From JBBIWA01 sp037439425 (GTDB taxonomy: Bacteria > Acidobacteriota > Blastocatellia > RBC074), in the NCBI GenBank assembly GCA_037439425.1, contig JBBIWA010000058.1:1-38204 (forward strand): a DNA stretch of 38,204 nt, written 5' to 3'. Positions 31,172 through 38,204 of this stretch are shown one piece after another. The notes under the pieces are model-generated. The model saw only the letters and a list, made by a program, of their open reading frames with translations. It did not search any database and had not been told where the DNA came from. Both the position numbers and the translations under genes were made by a program. Position 1 is the first letter of the stretch. Each line of letters begins with the position of its first letter.

Positions 31172-32335
31172 ATGAAAATTCATGAATATCAAGCCAAGGA
31201 GCTACTGCGCCGCTTTGAGGTCGCAGTTCCGCGCGGTCGCGTGGCGCGCTCTATCGCCGAAGCGGAAGAGGCAGCGAAAGAGTTGGGATTGCCGGTCGTC
31301 GTCAAAGCGCAGATTCACGCGGGCGGTCGCGGCAAAGGCGGCGGAGTGAAGCTGGCGCGCACGATGGAAGAGGTGCATAACCTGGTCAAAACGATGCTGG
31401 GCATGACGCTGGTTACGCACCAGACTGGTCCGGAAGGGCGCCTCGTCCACACACTGCTGATCGAAGAAGGACTCAAGATCAAGCAGGAATTCTATCTCGG
31501 GTTGCTGCTTGATCGCGCGCTTTCGCGTCTGGTCTTTATGGCTTCGGCGGCAGGTGGGATGGATATTGAAGAAGTAGCGGCCAGAACGCCGGAGAAGATC
31601 CTCAAAGAATACATTGATCCGGCAGTCGGTTTGCAATCCTTCCAGGCGCGCAAGCTCGCCTTCGGTCTGGGGCTGGCACCGGAATTAGTGGGCAAGGCGA
31701 CCAGGTTTATGCTGGCGCTTTATCGCGCTTACGTTGAGCTTGACGCTTCGCTCATCGAGATCAATCCCTTCCTGTTGACCGAGGGGGGAGAGCTTTACGC
31801 GCTCGATGCCAAAGTCAACTTTGATGATAATGCGCTCTATCGCCATAAAGAGTTCGCCGAGTTGCGCGATTTGAACGAAGAGGCGCCGCTGGAGATCGAA
31901 GCCTCGAAATACGATCTCAACTACATCAAGCTCGATGGCAACATCGCCTGCATGGTCAATGGTGCAGGGCTGGCGATGGCGACGATGGATATCATCAAGC
32001 TGGCGGGTGGCGAACCGGCTAACTTCCTGGATGTGGGCGGTGGCGCCTCGCAGGAGCGCGTCGAAAATGCTTTCCGCATCCTGCTGGCCGATCGGCATGT
32101 GCAAGCTGTCTTGATCAATATTTTCGGCGGGATCGTGCGCTGCGACATGGTGGCGCGCGGTGTGGTCGAAGCGGCGCGCAAACTCAGCGTCAAAGTGCCG
32201 GTCGTCGTTCGCCTCGAAGGTACCAATGTCGAGGAAGGCCAGCGTGTGCTGCGCGAATCAGGATTGCACTTCATCGTGGCTGACGGCATGAAAGATGCGG
32301 CGGAGAAGGTGGTGGCCGCAGCACGCCTGAGTTAG
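31172..32335 (+). CDS. sucC: succinyl-CoA synthetase (ADP-forming) beta subunit
   Basis: 387-residue TCA-cycle enzyme subunit binding nucleotide and CoA. MKIHEYQAKELLRRF opens the ATP-grasp domain, KAQIHAGGRGKGGGVKLA is the typical glycine-rich loop, LIEINPF and ALDAKVNFDDNAL are family blocks, NGAGLAMATMDIIKL and FLDVGGGA lie in the C-terminal ligase domain, and NIFGGIVRCD is conserved. The length is standard. A GAGG box precedes the ATG. The alpha subunit gene sucD, which commonly follows, is absent: a terminator and a convergent gene come next. Confidence 0.97.
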   Translation: MKIHEYQAKELLRRFEVAVPRGRVARSIAEAEEAAKELGLPVVVKAQIHAGGRGKGGGVKLARTMEEVHNLVKTMLGMTLVTHQTGPEGRLVHTLLIEEGLKIKQEFYLGLLLDRALSRLVFMASAAGGMDIEEVAARTPEKILKEYIDPAVGLQSFQARKLAFGLGLAPELVGKATRFMLALYRAYVELDASLIEINPFLLTEGGELYALDAKVNFDDNALYRHKEFAELRDLNEEAPLEIEASKYDLNYIKLDGNIACMVNGAGLAMATMDIIKLAGGEPANFLDVGGGASQERVENAFRILLADRHVQAVLINIFGGIVRCDMVARGVVEAARKLSVKVPVVVRLEGTNVEEGQRVLRESGLHFIVADGMKDAAEKVVAAARLS

Positions 32336-32357
32336 TGAACGCTCACCGGTGAAGCTG

Positions 32358-32404
32358 AAAGACCAGTGGCGCATAGCCAGGGGGGCTTGCGTCACTGGTC
32401 TTTT
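32358..32404. terminator. bidirectional terminator between sucC and the convergent gene
   Basis: AAAGACCAGTGGCGCA pairs with TGCGTCACTGGTCTTT (one G-T pair) and is followed by T residues on the plus strand; read from the other side it also ends in a short T-run. It lies 22 bases after the sucC stop and serves the convergent gene ending at 32432. Confidence 0.85.
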
Positions 32405-32431
32405 GGTCAATCCTGGCCGGCTCTGATTAAA

Positions 32432-33448
32432 TCAACAATGGGAGAGCGGGAAGACCGGAATCTGCATAATGGCAGTATCAGTCGTGGTCAGCACATGCAG
32501 ATTGTGGCCATGACTGAAAACCCCCGGATTGGTCCCAGCGCCACGGTTAAAGTTGATCAGCGCGCCAAGCAATGGCTTACCGTCCGGAGAGTAGAGCTTT
32601 ATCCAGCCGGTGCGTCCAGCCGGAACTAACGTCGTGAAGCGGGGCGTGGTTCTGGGGAAGTTATTTGAGATCTCCTCTTTGATCTGGCACCTGCTTGTGG
32701 TAAAGGTGAAGCTGAAAGGGTTCTCTGTGTCATTGTAGAAGATGCCAAAAAGTGAGCCGATCGGATTGGTGCCAGTCGCCAGGTTACCTGAAGGATTATT
32801 GATCACCAGCAGCGTGGAATCGCCATCGTGAGCACTTGGGATGCTGGCTGCGGCTAGCACTCTGGGCAGTCTGTTGTAACGATTGAGCAGGCCGCTAAAT
32901 TCGAGTACGTCCTCTGTAGCTCCAGGAACACAGTCATCTGTACTCGGATTGCCAGGGGCTGCCTGGGCTGAGACGGCCACGGCCGAGAGACTGGTCGTAT
33001 GACCGGAAGCAAGCTTGATATAAGCATCTCCAATCAGGTAATTGAAGCTGATAGGGCAGCCCGTGGAACCAGCCACAGCTACAGCCACAATGAATCCTGT
33101 CGTTCCGGGATCCAGCTCCGAAGCTAAGAAGCTGGCCGTTTGTCCCCGCGTCAGGCAAATAAAACTATCAGCTGGAGCGCAGCTCCGCCCGTCAATAAAG
33201 AACAGGTGAACCGCTACGGCGGTGGTCGGGGAAGTGTTCGTGATACTGATGCGCGTATTCTCCACAATCGGGTTGGTGGCGTTCGACGAATAGAGATTGT
33301 AGATCAGCACCGACCCAGCCTTCTGATCGCTGACGGCGCTCTCAACTGAGACTGGATCACCCGGATCAGCCGCCAGCGCTGGAGCGACCGTCATCGCCAA
33401 CAGCATCAAGAGCGCTACGAGTGAGGATGAGCGATGTGAGGTTCGCAT
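32432..33448 (-). CDS. secreted protein of unknown function, paralogue A
   Basis: 338 residues from ATG 33448, chosen because AAGGAG lies about 10 bases upstream and a signal peptide follows directly (SLVALLMLLAMTVAPALA, cleavage before ADPGDP). The longer frame to 33526 adds 26 polar residues. The mature start, SDQKAGSVLIYNLYSSNATN followed by ENTRISITNT, is shared with the neighbouring gene at 33923, as are the TASFL, LPRV, TENP, RTTPR and GRTGW blocks, so the two are duplicates. Beta-rich composition and paired Cys suggest an extracellular immunoglobulin- or jelly-roll-like fold. No catalytic motif is recognised. Two related secreted proteins suggest a surface or matrix role. Confidence 0.75.
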   Translation of the reverse strand: MRTSHRSSSLVALLMLLAMTVAPALAADPGDPVSVESAVSDQKAGSVLIYNLYSSNATNPIVENTRISITNTSPTTAVAVHLFFIDGRSCAPADSFICLTRGQTASFLASELDPGTTGFIVAVAVAGSTGCPISFNYLIGDAYIKLASGHTTSLSAVAVSAQAAPGNPSTDDCVPGATEDVLEFSGLLNRYNRLPRVLAAASIPSAHDGDSTLLVINNPSGNLATGTNPIGSLFGIFYNDTENPFSFTFTTSRCQIKEEISNNFPRTTPRFTTLVPAGRTGWIKLYSPDGKPLLGALINFNRGAGTNPGVFSHGHNLHVLTTTDTAIMQIPVFPLSHC

Positions 33449-33490
33449 TGCGTGGTACTCCTTGTTGAATTGTCTCCTTTGTGATACGGC

Positions 33491-33502
33491 TTCGCTAGCG
33501 AA
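33491..33502. promoter_or_regulatory. perfect 12-bp palindrome upstream of secreted paralogue A
   Basis: TTCGCTAGCGAA is fully palindromic and lies 43-54 bases upstream of the start at 33448, a position suitable for an operator. Confidence 0.3.
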
Positions 33503-33716
33503 TCTCGTGGTGGTTGATGGAGGCACGATGACAAAAGGGGCTTACCTCGCTACCAAAGCGAGCAGGCATCGCATCAAACTTCGAGACACTGCCGTCTGTC
33601 AGGCAACACACTTCAGCTTACACCAAGCGCCAGTGAGAAAAGACTCGCTCAGTGGATTAGATAAGGCGCAAGCAGGACGAAGAGGTGCCGGAGGAGTCTC
33701 ATCCTGCGGTCAGAGA

Positions 33717-33733
33717 CCAGGCTCACAGCCTGG
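33717..33733. other. short perfect hairpin
   Basis: CCAGGCT and AGCCTGG pair around CAC. No T-tract; role unknown. Confidence 0.35.
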
Positions 33734-33863
33734 CTTGTGAGGATCAACTAGCTCACGCCCGACAGTCTATGCGAGAATAGGGCGGGTGTCAACAAAGTAT
33801 TTCAGGAAAAAGGTTGGAAAGTAATAGGCTCTCAGTCGGTTGGCGCACAGGCCGATAAAGAGA

Positions 33864-33889
33864 AAGGCCAAGCGGGGCTTCCTGGCCTT
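33864..33889 (-). terminator. terminator-like hairpin after secreted paralogue B
   Basis: Read on the minus strand, AAGGCCA pairs with TGGCCTT and is followed by TCTCTTTATC, 34 bases after the stop of the gene ending at 33923. The loop can form a second small hairpin (AGCCCCGCT). Confidence 0.6.
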
Positions 33890-33922
33890 CTCCTCATCCC
33901 GCTTTCGCTGTCGCAGCACGCC

Positions 33923-34879
33923 TTAGCAGCTAGGCGGGAAGACCGGAACGGTGATGGTTGTAGTGGTCAGGGTGAGCAGATGCAGATTGCGCCCGCCCTG
34001 AGCTTCCCCTTTAGTGAGCACAGCTCCCAGAAGTGGCGCTCCACCTACTTCCCACATTTTGAGCCAGCCGGTCCGCCCCTGTGGAATGAGGTTATTCAGC
34101 CGCGGCGTCGTGCGCATCAAGATCATCAACGGAGTTTGCAGGTAACACCTCAGCGCAAATGAGGAACTGTAGGGGTTCTCCGTATCATCGTAGACGATGG
34201 CAAAGACTCTTCCATCTATGCCCCCCCCACTGACCAGGTTACGGGTGGGCGAATACAAGATCAGATTGGTCGTATGGTCCACCTGACTAGGGATGCTGCT
34301 GATGGCCACCACTCGCGGCAACTGATTGTACTGCACGCCGTCGAAATTGAGCGTTGCCGTAAACCCATCCGGATTAAGGGTAGGAGCAGGACCTGGCATG
34401 GCGACGGCGACAGCAGCCAGACTGCCCGAATGTTGCGTGGATTCTTTGATGTACTCGTCCCCCATCAGAAAATTGAACGGGACAGGCAATCCGCTGTTAC
34501 GGTCCACTGCCATAGCAACCAGATAGCCCTGAACCCCAGGATCAATATCTGAGGTCAGAAAACTCGCTGTCTGATTCCCGGTCAGGCAGATCAAGCTATC
34601 AGCCACCGCACAGGTCACGCCATCCACAAAGTACAAATGGACAAAAGCAGCCTCTCTCGGATGGGTGTTGGTAATGTTAATACGCGTGTTTTCGATGGCT
34701 GGATTGGTCGCGTTGCTGATGTACTTGTTATAGAAAAGTACGCTTCCCACCTTCTGGTCACTGAGTGGAGCGGATGGTGGAGGGGGATCACCGGGATCAG
34801 CGGCCAGGGCTGTGATGCTCGTCAGCAGAAGGGTCACAATCAGTGCGGCACCGCGGATAACTCTGCCTGAGAATGGCAT
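33923..34879 (-). CDS. secreted protein of unknown function, paralogue B
   Basis: 318 residues from ATG 34879, with AGGAGAGAAGAA just before it (the frame opens five codons earlier). Signal peptide VIRGAALIVTLLLTSITALA, then ADPGDP. It shares with paralogue A the sequence SDQKVGSVLFYNKYISNATN, followed by ENTRINITNT, plus LICLTGNQTASFL, LPRV, DDTENPYS, TTPRLNNLIP and QGRTGWLK. An eight-G run in the coding strand (34221-34228) lies within codons for VSGGGIDG, a possible slippage site. Function unknown. The pair lies on one strand but with a terminator between, so each is probably transcribed alone. Confidence 0.75.
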   Translation of the reverse strand: MPFSGRVIRGAALIVTLLLTSITALAADPGDPPPPSAPLSDQKVGSVLFYNKYISNATNPAIENTRINITNTHPREAAFVHLYFVDGVTCAVADSLICLTGNQTASFLTSDIDPGVQGYLVAMAVDRNSGLPVPFNFLMGDEYIKESTQHSGSLAAVAVAMPGPAPTLNPDGFTATLNFDGVQYNQLPRVVAISSIPSQVDHTTNLILYSPTRNLVSGGGIDGRVFAIVYDDTENPYSSSFALRCYLQTPLMILMRTTPRLNNLIPQGRTGWLKMWEVGGAPLLGAVLTKGEAQGGRNLHLLTLTTTTITVPVFPPSC

Positions 34880-35398
34880 TTCTTCTCTCCTCATGGTTAG
34901 GCCATTGTCTCAGGTGCTGAGCCAGCGCTTTGGAGCTATGTTCTTAGGCCTGGCCTGACTTAACCGTGGACGCGGGGCCAGCGACGGGAGGTCACAGATT
35001 GCCCAGGCTAGCGCAAGGAACCTGCTCTCAAAGTGGCGGGGGATATAAGCCACCAACCGGCTCATCCCAACCTGGAGACAGATGGCAGCGGGGCAACCAG
35101 AAAGATCCGAGGGCACACCTCCGCACTGGCAAAGGGACACCCTCGGCCCGTCTCACTCACCGCGAGAGTCTCAACCTTCCTCTCACGGCAGAGGGTTGAT
35201 AATGCTAATAAGGCGGGAATTCCAGAAAAAAATTGGAAGGAAGAGGGAAAGGGAATGAACGGGTGAAGAGGGTGACAGAGATAACAAGAATGCTCGAGGG
35301 TGGAGGAGAGAGAGGGGTGTCAATCTTCGATTCTCAATTATCTCCAATCTTCGTTAATCTCATCACCCTTGCGGCTCTTCATCCCCTGAGGATCAACT
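34880..35398. other. intergenic stretch downstream of the RNase J gene
   Basis: Purine-rich around 35220-35310. Overlapping short plus-strand frames at 34966-35424 have no ribosome-binding site. No RNA gene or transposon end was recognised. It should hold the promoter of the secreted paralogue B gene. Confidence 0.4.
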
Positions 35399-37060
35399 TC
35401 AGATTTCCAGCACGACCGGAATAATCATCGGTCGCCGTCCCGTTTCGCGCTGGATGTAACGTTTGAGATCGAGTCTGATCTTCTCCTTAATGACAGCCCA
35501 ATCAATGCGCTCATCATGGCTAGCTTCAGCAATCGTCTGGCCGACGATCAGACGAGCCTGTTGCAGAAAGCCATTACCATCATCAGTGAGCGCCAGACCG
35601 CGCTGGACCACTTCGGGTGCGGCTTCCAATTCGCCGGAGGTTTTGTTGATCGCCACAATCGGCAGCACGATCCCATCGTAAGCCAGATGCTTGCGGTCGC
35701 GCAGAACCAGGTCGTCAATCCGACCGAATCCCGAATCGTCAATCAGCGTGCGCCCTACGGTGATCTTATCGGCGATGCGCGCGCTCATCTCGTCCAGCTC
35801 AATCACATCTCCATTTTCCGCCAGGATGATCCGCTCTCGCGGATGGCCCCATTTGCGCGCGACTTCCGCGTGACGGTAAAGCTGGCGCGTTTCGCCGTGT
35901 ATTGGGACCAGAAACTTCGGGCGCACAGCGTCATATATTATCTTCAAATCGCCCTGACGGCCATGCCCCGAAACATGCACACGCGCAACGTTATTGTCAA
36001 TGACGTGCGCGCCGTGCTTGAAGAGATGGCTGATCATGCGTGAGATGGCGCGTTCATTGCCCGGAATCTGGCGGGCCGAAAGCACCACGGTATCGCCTTC
36101 CAGAATACTGGCATCACGGTGATTATCTACGGCCATGCGCGCCAGGGCTGACATTGGCTCGCCCTGACTGCCAGTCACCAGCAGACAGACTTCATCCGGC
36201 TTTAGCCTCTTTGCTTGCTGCGGCGTGATCAGCGCGCCATCAGCGATGTCGAGATAGCCTGACCGTTGAGCGATCTCGACATTGCGAATCATGGTGCGCC
36301 CCAGCAATGCCACCCCGCGCCCGTATTCTGCTGCCAGATCGAAGACGACCTGCAGGCGGTGAATGCTAGTGGCAAAGCAGGAGACAATGATGCGCCCTTC
36401 AGCCTCATTGAAGATCTTTTCCAGGGCTGGAATGACTGCCTTCTCAGAACCGGTGCGCCCTTCGCGTTCCACGTTGGTTGAATCGGCCAGTAGCGCTACC
36501 ACTCCTTGATCGCCGTATCTATTGAACGCGCGCAAATCAATCGCCTCGCCCTGCACCGGCGTCATATCAACTTTGAAGTCGCCTGTGTGAATGATCACTC
36601 CGACCGGCGTCGTGATGGCCAGCGCTACACAATCCACCAGCGAATGTGAGACGCGAATGAACTCGATCTCGAATGGCCCGGCCTGAAAACTCTCGCGCGG
36701 CCTGATAGGATGCAGCTGGACATGTTCGAGCAGACCGAATTCCTGCAATTTGTCTTCGAGCAAACCGAAAGTAAACGGCGTGCCGTAGATTGGCGGATTG
36801 ACGATCTGCAAAAGGAAAGGAAGCGCGCCAATGTGGTCTTCGTGTGCGTGCGTCAGCACTGCAGCTACGATCTCATCGCGATGCTCTTCGAGATAAGTAA
36901 AGTCTGGGATCGCAATATCTGCGCCCAGCAGGTCTTCATCGGGAAACATCATCCCGCAGTCTACGATGATCATTTGACCATCGTAGCGCAAGATCGTCAT
37001 ATTCATCCCGAATTGCCCCACTCCTCCGAGTGGGATGATTTCCAATCTGCCCGTAGACAT
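35399..37060 (-). CDS. rnj: ribonuclease J
   Basis: 553-residue metallo-beta-lactamase-fold RNase with 5'-to-3' exonuclease and endonuclease activity in mRNA decay and rRNA maturation. Starts MSTGRLEIIPLGGVGQFGMN, with the zinc motif HAHEDH at 71-76, then HTGDFKVD, LLADSTNVEREGRTGSE, the beta-CASP block SCFATSIHRLQ, VTGSQGEP, VHVSGHG and FLVPIHGE. A C-terminal domain typical of RNase J follows. AGAAGGG lies directly before the ATG, closer than ideal. The gene is about 95 bases downstream of rsmA on the same strand, so the two may be co-transcribed. Confidence 0.95.
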   Translation of the reverse strand: MSTGRLEIIPLGGVGQFGMNMTILRYDGQMIIVDCGMMFPDEDLLGADIAIPDFTYLEEHRDEIVAAVLTHAHEDHIGALPFLLQIVNPPIYGTPFTFGLLEDKLQEFGLLEHVQLHPIRPRESFQAGPFEIEFIRVSHSLVDCVALAITTPVGVIIHTGDFKVDMTPVQGEAIDLRAFNRYGDQGVVALLADSTNVEREGRTGSEKAVIPALEKIFNEAEGRIIVSCFATSIHRLQVVFDLAAEYGRGVALLGRTMIRNVEIAQRSGYLDIADGALITPQQAKRLKPDEVCLLVTGSQGEPMSALARMAVDNHRDASILEGDTVVLSARQIPGNERAISRMISHLFKHGAHVIDNNVARVHVSGHGRQGDLKIIYDAVRPKFLVPIHGETRQLYRHAEVARKWGHPRERIILAENGDVIELDEMSARIADKITVGRTLIDDSGFGRIDDLVLRDRKHLAYDGIVLPIVAINKTSGELEAAPEVVQRGLALTDDGNGFLQQARLIVGQTIAEASHDERIDWAVIKEKIRLDLKRYIQRETGRRPMIIPVVLEI

Positions 37061-37154
37061 TCCCTTCTTGTTCTCTCTCTAAACTCGACTTCACAGTATA
37101 GCGCAAAGTGGCCAGGAGGCGCAGCACTATTCTGCATTTACTCGTCCTTCCCCC

Positions 37155-37964
37155 TCAGCTATCTCTGGTGAAAGCAGCGGCCAGAGGTGCAATTTCCTCT
37201 AGCGAGAGCGTCTCGGCGCGGCGTTGCGCTTCCAACCCGGCACTGGCTAGCGCGCACCTGATCCGTTCTTCGTCGCCCAGATCCAGCCGCAGCGCCGCCA
37301 CCCGCAAATTGTTCAGAATCGTCTTGCGCCGCTGCGCAAAAAGGGCTTTGACCAGCTCGAAGAAAAATTCCTCGTCAGCCACGGCAACAGCGGGCTGAGT
37401 GCGCACGCGCAAGCGTACCACACTGGAATCGACCTTGGGCGCAGGGCGAAAAGCTCCGGGCGGTACATTGAACAGCCGCTGAGCCTCGCAGTAGAACTGC
37501 ACCAGAACTGACAGATAGCCGTATTCTTTGCTACTCGGCCTGGCGATGATTCGTTCAACCACTTCGCGTTGCAGCATCAGCGTCATCTCGCTCAAGCAGC
37601 GCCGCTGCTTAATTAACCGTTGCAGAATCGGCGTCGAGATGTAATAAGGCAAATTCGCAACCACTCTTGCGGAAGCAGCCGGAGTAATCTCCTGGCAGAA
37701 ATCGACCGTCAAAGCATCGGCTGCAATCAAACGAAAGTTCTCCCGTGAACCGAAGCGCGCCATCAGCGACCCGATCAGCTCGCGATCAAGCTCAATCGCG
37801 ATAATGCGGGCCCCACTTGCAACTAACAGCGCCGTGAGCGCCCCCTGCCCTGGGCCGATCTCAATGATCGTTTCATCCGCGCGCGGCGCAACTGATTCCA
37901 CAATACGCCGCTGGTAGTAGGGCTCAACGAGAAAATGTTGGCCGAGGCTTTTCTTGATCGGCAT
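37155..37964 (-). CDS. rsmA: 16S rRNA (adenine1518-N6/adenine1519-N6)-dimethyltransferase
   Basis: 269 residues from ATG 37964 (MPIKKSLGQHFL, the usual RsmA start); the frame opens further up at GTG 37991, but those nine residues are not family-like. SAM-dependent methylation of two adenines near the 3' end of 16S rRNA during 30S assembly. Motifs: KKSLGQHFL, IEIGPGQGALT (SAM loop), ELDRELI, NLPYYISTPIL (catalytic NLPY) and FRPAPKVDSSVVRL in the C-terminal half. No strong ribosome-binding site is seen for either start. Also called ksgA. Confidence 0.96.
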   Translation of the reverse strand: MPIKKSLGQHFLVEPYYQRRIVESVAPRADETIIEIGPGQGALTALLVASGARIIAIELDRELIGSLMARFGSRENFRLIAADALTVDFCQEITPAASARVVANLPYYISTPILQRLIKQRRCLSEMTLMLQREVVERIIARPSSKEYGYLSVLVQFYCEAQRLFNVPPGAFRPAPKVDSSVVRLRVRTQPAVAVADEEFFFELVKALFAQRRKTILNNLRVAALRLDLGDEERIRCALASAGLEAQRRAETLSLEEIAPLAAAFTRDS

Positions 37965-38167
37965 AAAGGCACAATCCACAGTTCGGATCACGAATGATAG
38001 CTAGAGCATATCGCATAGATCAAAGTTTCCCTTGGGTGCAGGTCACGATTGTAGGGTCAAAAGAAGATCGGTTGAAACCTTAGTACTCCATTTCGCAAAT
38101 ACGGTGACGAATTTCTCTAGACAGAACTGAGGCTGGTTGAGATACTCTGTGACTGGAGGAGTCAGCC

Positions 38168-38204
38168 ATGGCCCGAAAGAGTCCATATGAGATTGAGTTG
38201 AGTG
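38168..38204 (+). CDS. IS630-type transposase, first 12 codons only (runs off the window)
   Basis: GGAGGAG eight bases before ATG and the opening MARKSPYEIELS match from memory the start of IS630-family transposases or their helix-turn-helix N-terminal part. The AT-rich stretch 38040-38160 between rsmA and this start may contain the left end of the element, but no terminal repeat can be confirmed without the right end. Only the first codons are visible, so the call is tentative. Confidence 0.5.
   Translation, partial: MARKSPYEIELS

Larger units (their letters stand above)
33449..33863. other. intergenic stretch between the two secreted paralogues
   Basis: Contains a 12-bp palindrome and one hairpin (listed separately). 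A plus-strand frame at 33462-33740 has no ribosome-binding site and is not taken as a gene. Confidence 0.4.

Overview
The window reads as chromosome of a GC-moderate, Gram-negative-type environmental bacterium, most likely an acidobacterium (perhaps Blastocatellia-like). That assignment is inference. It rests on the many exported hydrolases, the cytochrome c / copper monooxygenase paralogues, dispersed intergenic repeats, and a housekeeping set with RNase J, class I PurE, PurK, SucC and RsmA. No rRNA, tRNA or CRISPR array was recognised.

Layout. 1-6.1 kb: an exported PafA-like alkaline phosphatase (+), then on the minus strand an NHL beta-propeller/M23-peptidase fusion and a neutral-ceramidase-like protein. 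6.1-7.2 kb: a repeat-rich gap and a small membrane-associated ORF. 7.2-15 kb: a Tat-motif amidohydrolase, a divergent DUF5678-like/SpoIIE-phosphatase pair, a small Cys/His protein interrupted by an in-frame stop, a CocE/NonD hydrolase and a minus-strand gamma-glutamyltransferase. 15.1-15.6 kb: a MITE-like element. 15.8-28.2 kb: six paralogous genes, all on the plus strand, each encoding an exported protein with one N-terminal c-type heme site (CxxCH) and a PHM-like type II copper monooxygenase body. They are interspersed with two small proteins, a decayed toxin-antitoxin pair and the purEK operon. 28.3-31.0 kb: a second Tat-motif amidohydrolase and an exported two-domain VOC protein. 31.2-38.2 kb: sucC, two secreted paralogues of unknown function, RNase J, rsmA, and the first codons of an IS630-type transposase at the window edge.

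How the genes may work together (inference). Heme c and the PHM copper centres sit on one exported polypeptide, suggesting a hydroxylase family fed with electrons through heme rather than by ascorbate. The six copies resemble expansion over different substrates. Five keep every recognisable copper ligand, while the fifth (23420-24715) has lost most of them. The flanking amidohydrolases and the VOC protein are also predicted to be exported and could process the oxidised products, giving a periplasmic oxidative catabolic module. Two direct copies of a ~130-bp repeat (6131-6260 and 29890-30022) bracket it at ~24 kb.

Several loci show decay or odd gene structure: an in-frame TAA inside a conserved small gene, frameshifts in both toxin and antitoxin, a 160-codon ORF reading in frame into a monooxygenase, and a small membrane ORF without a canonical start.
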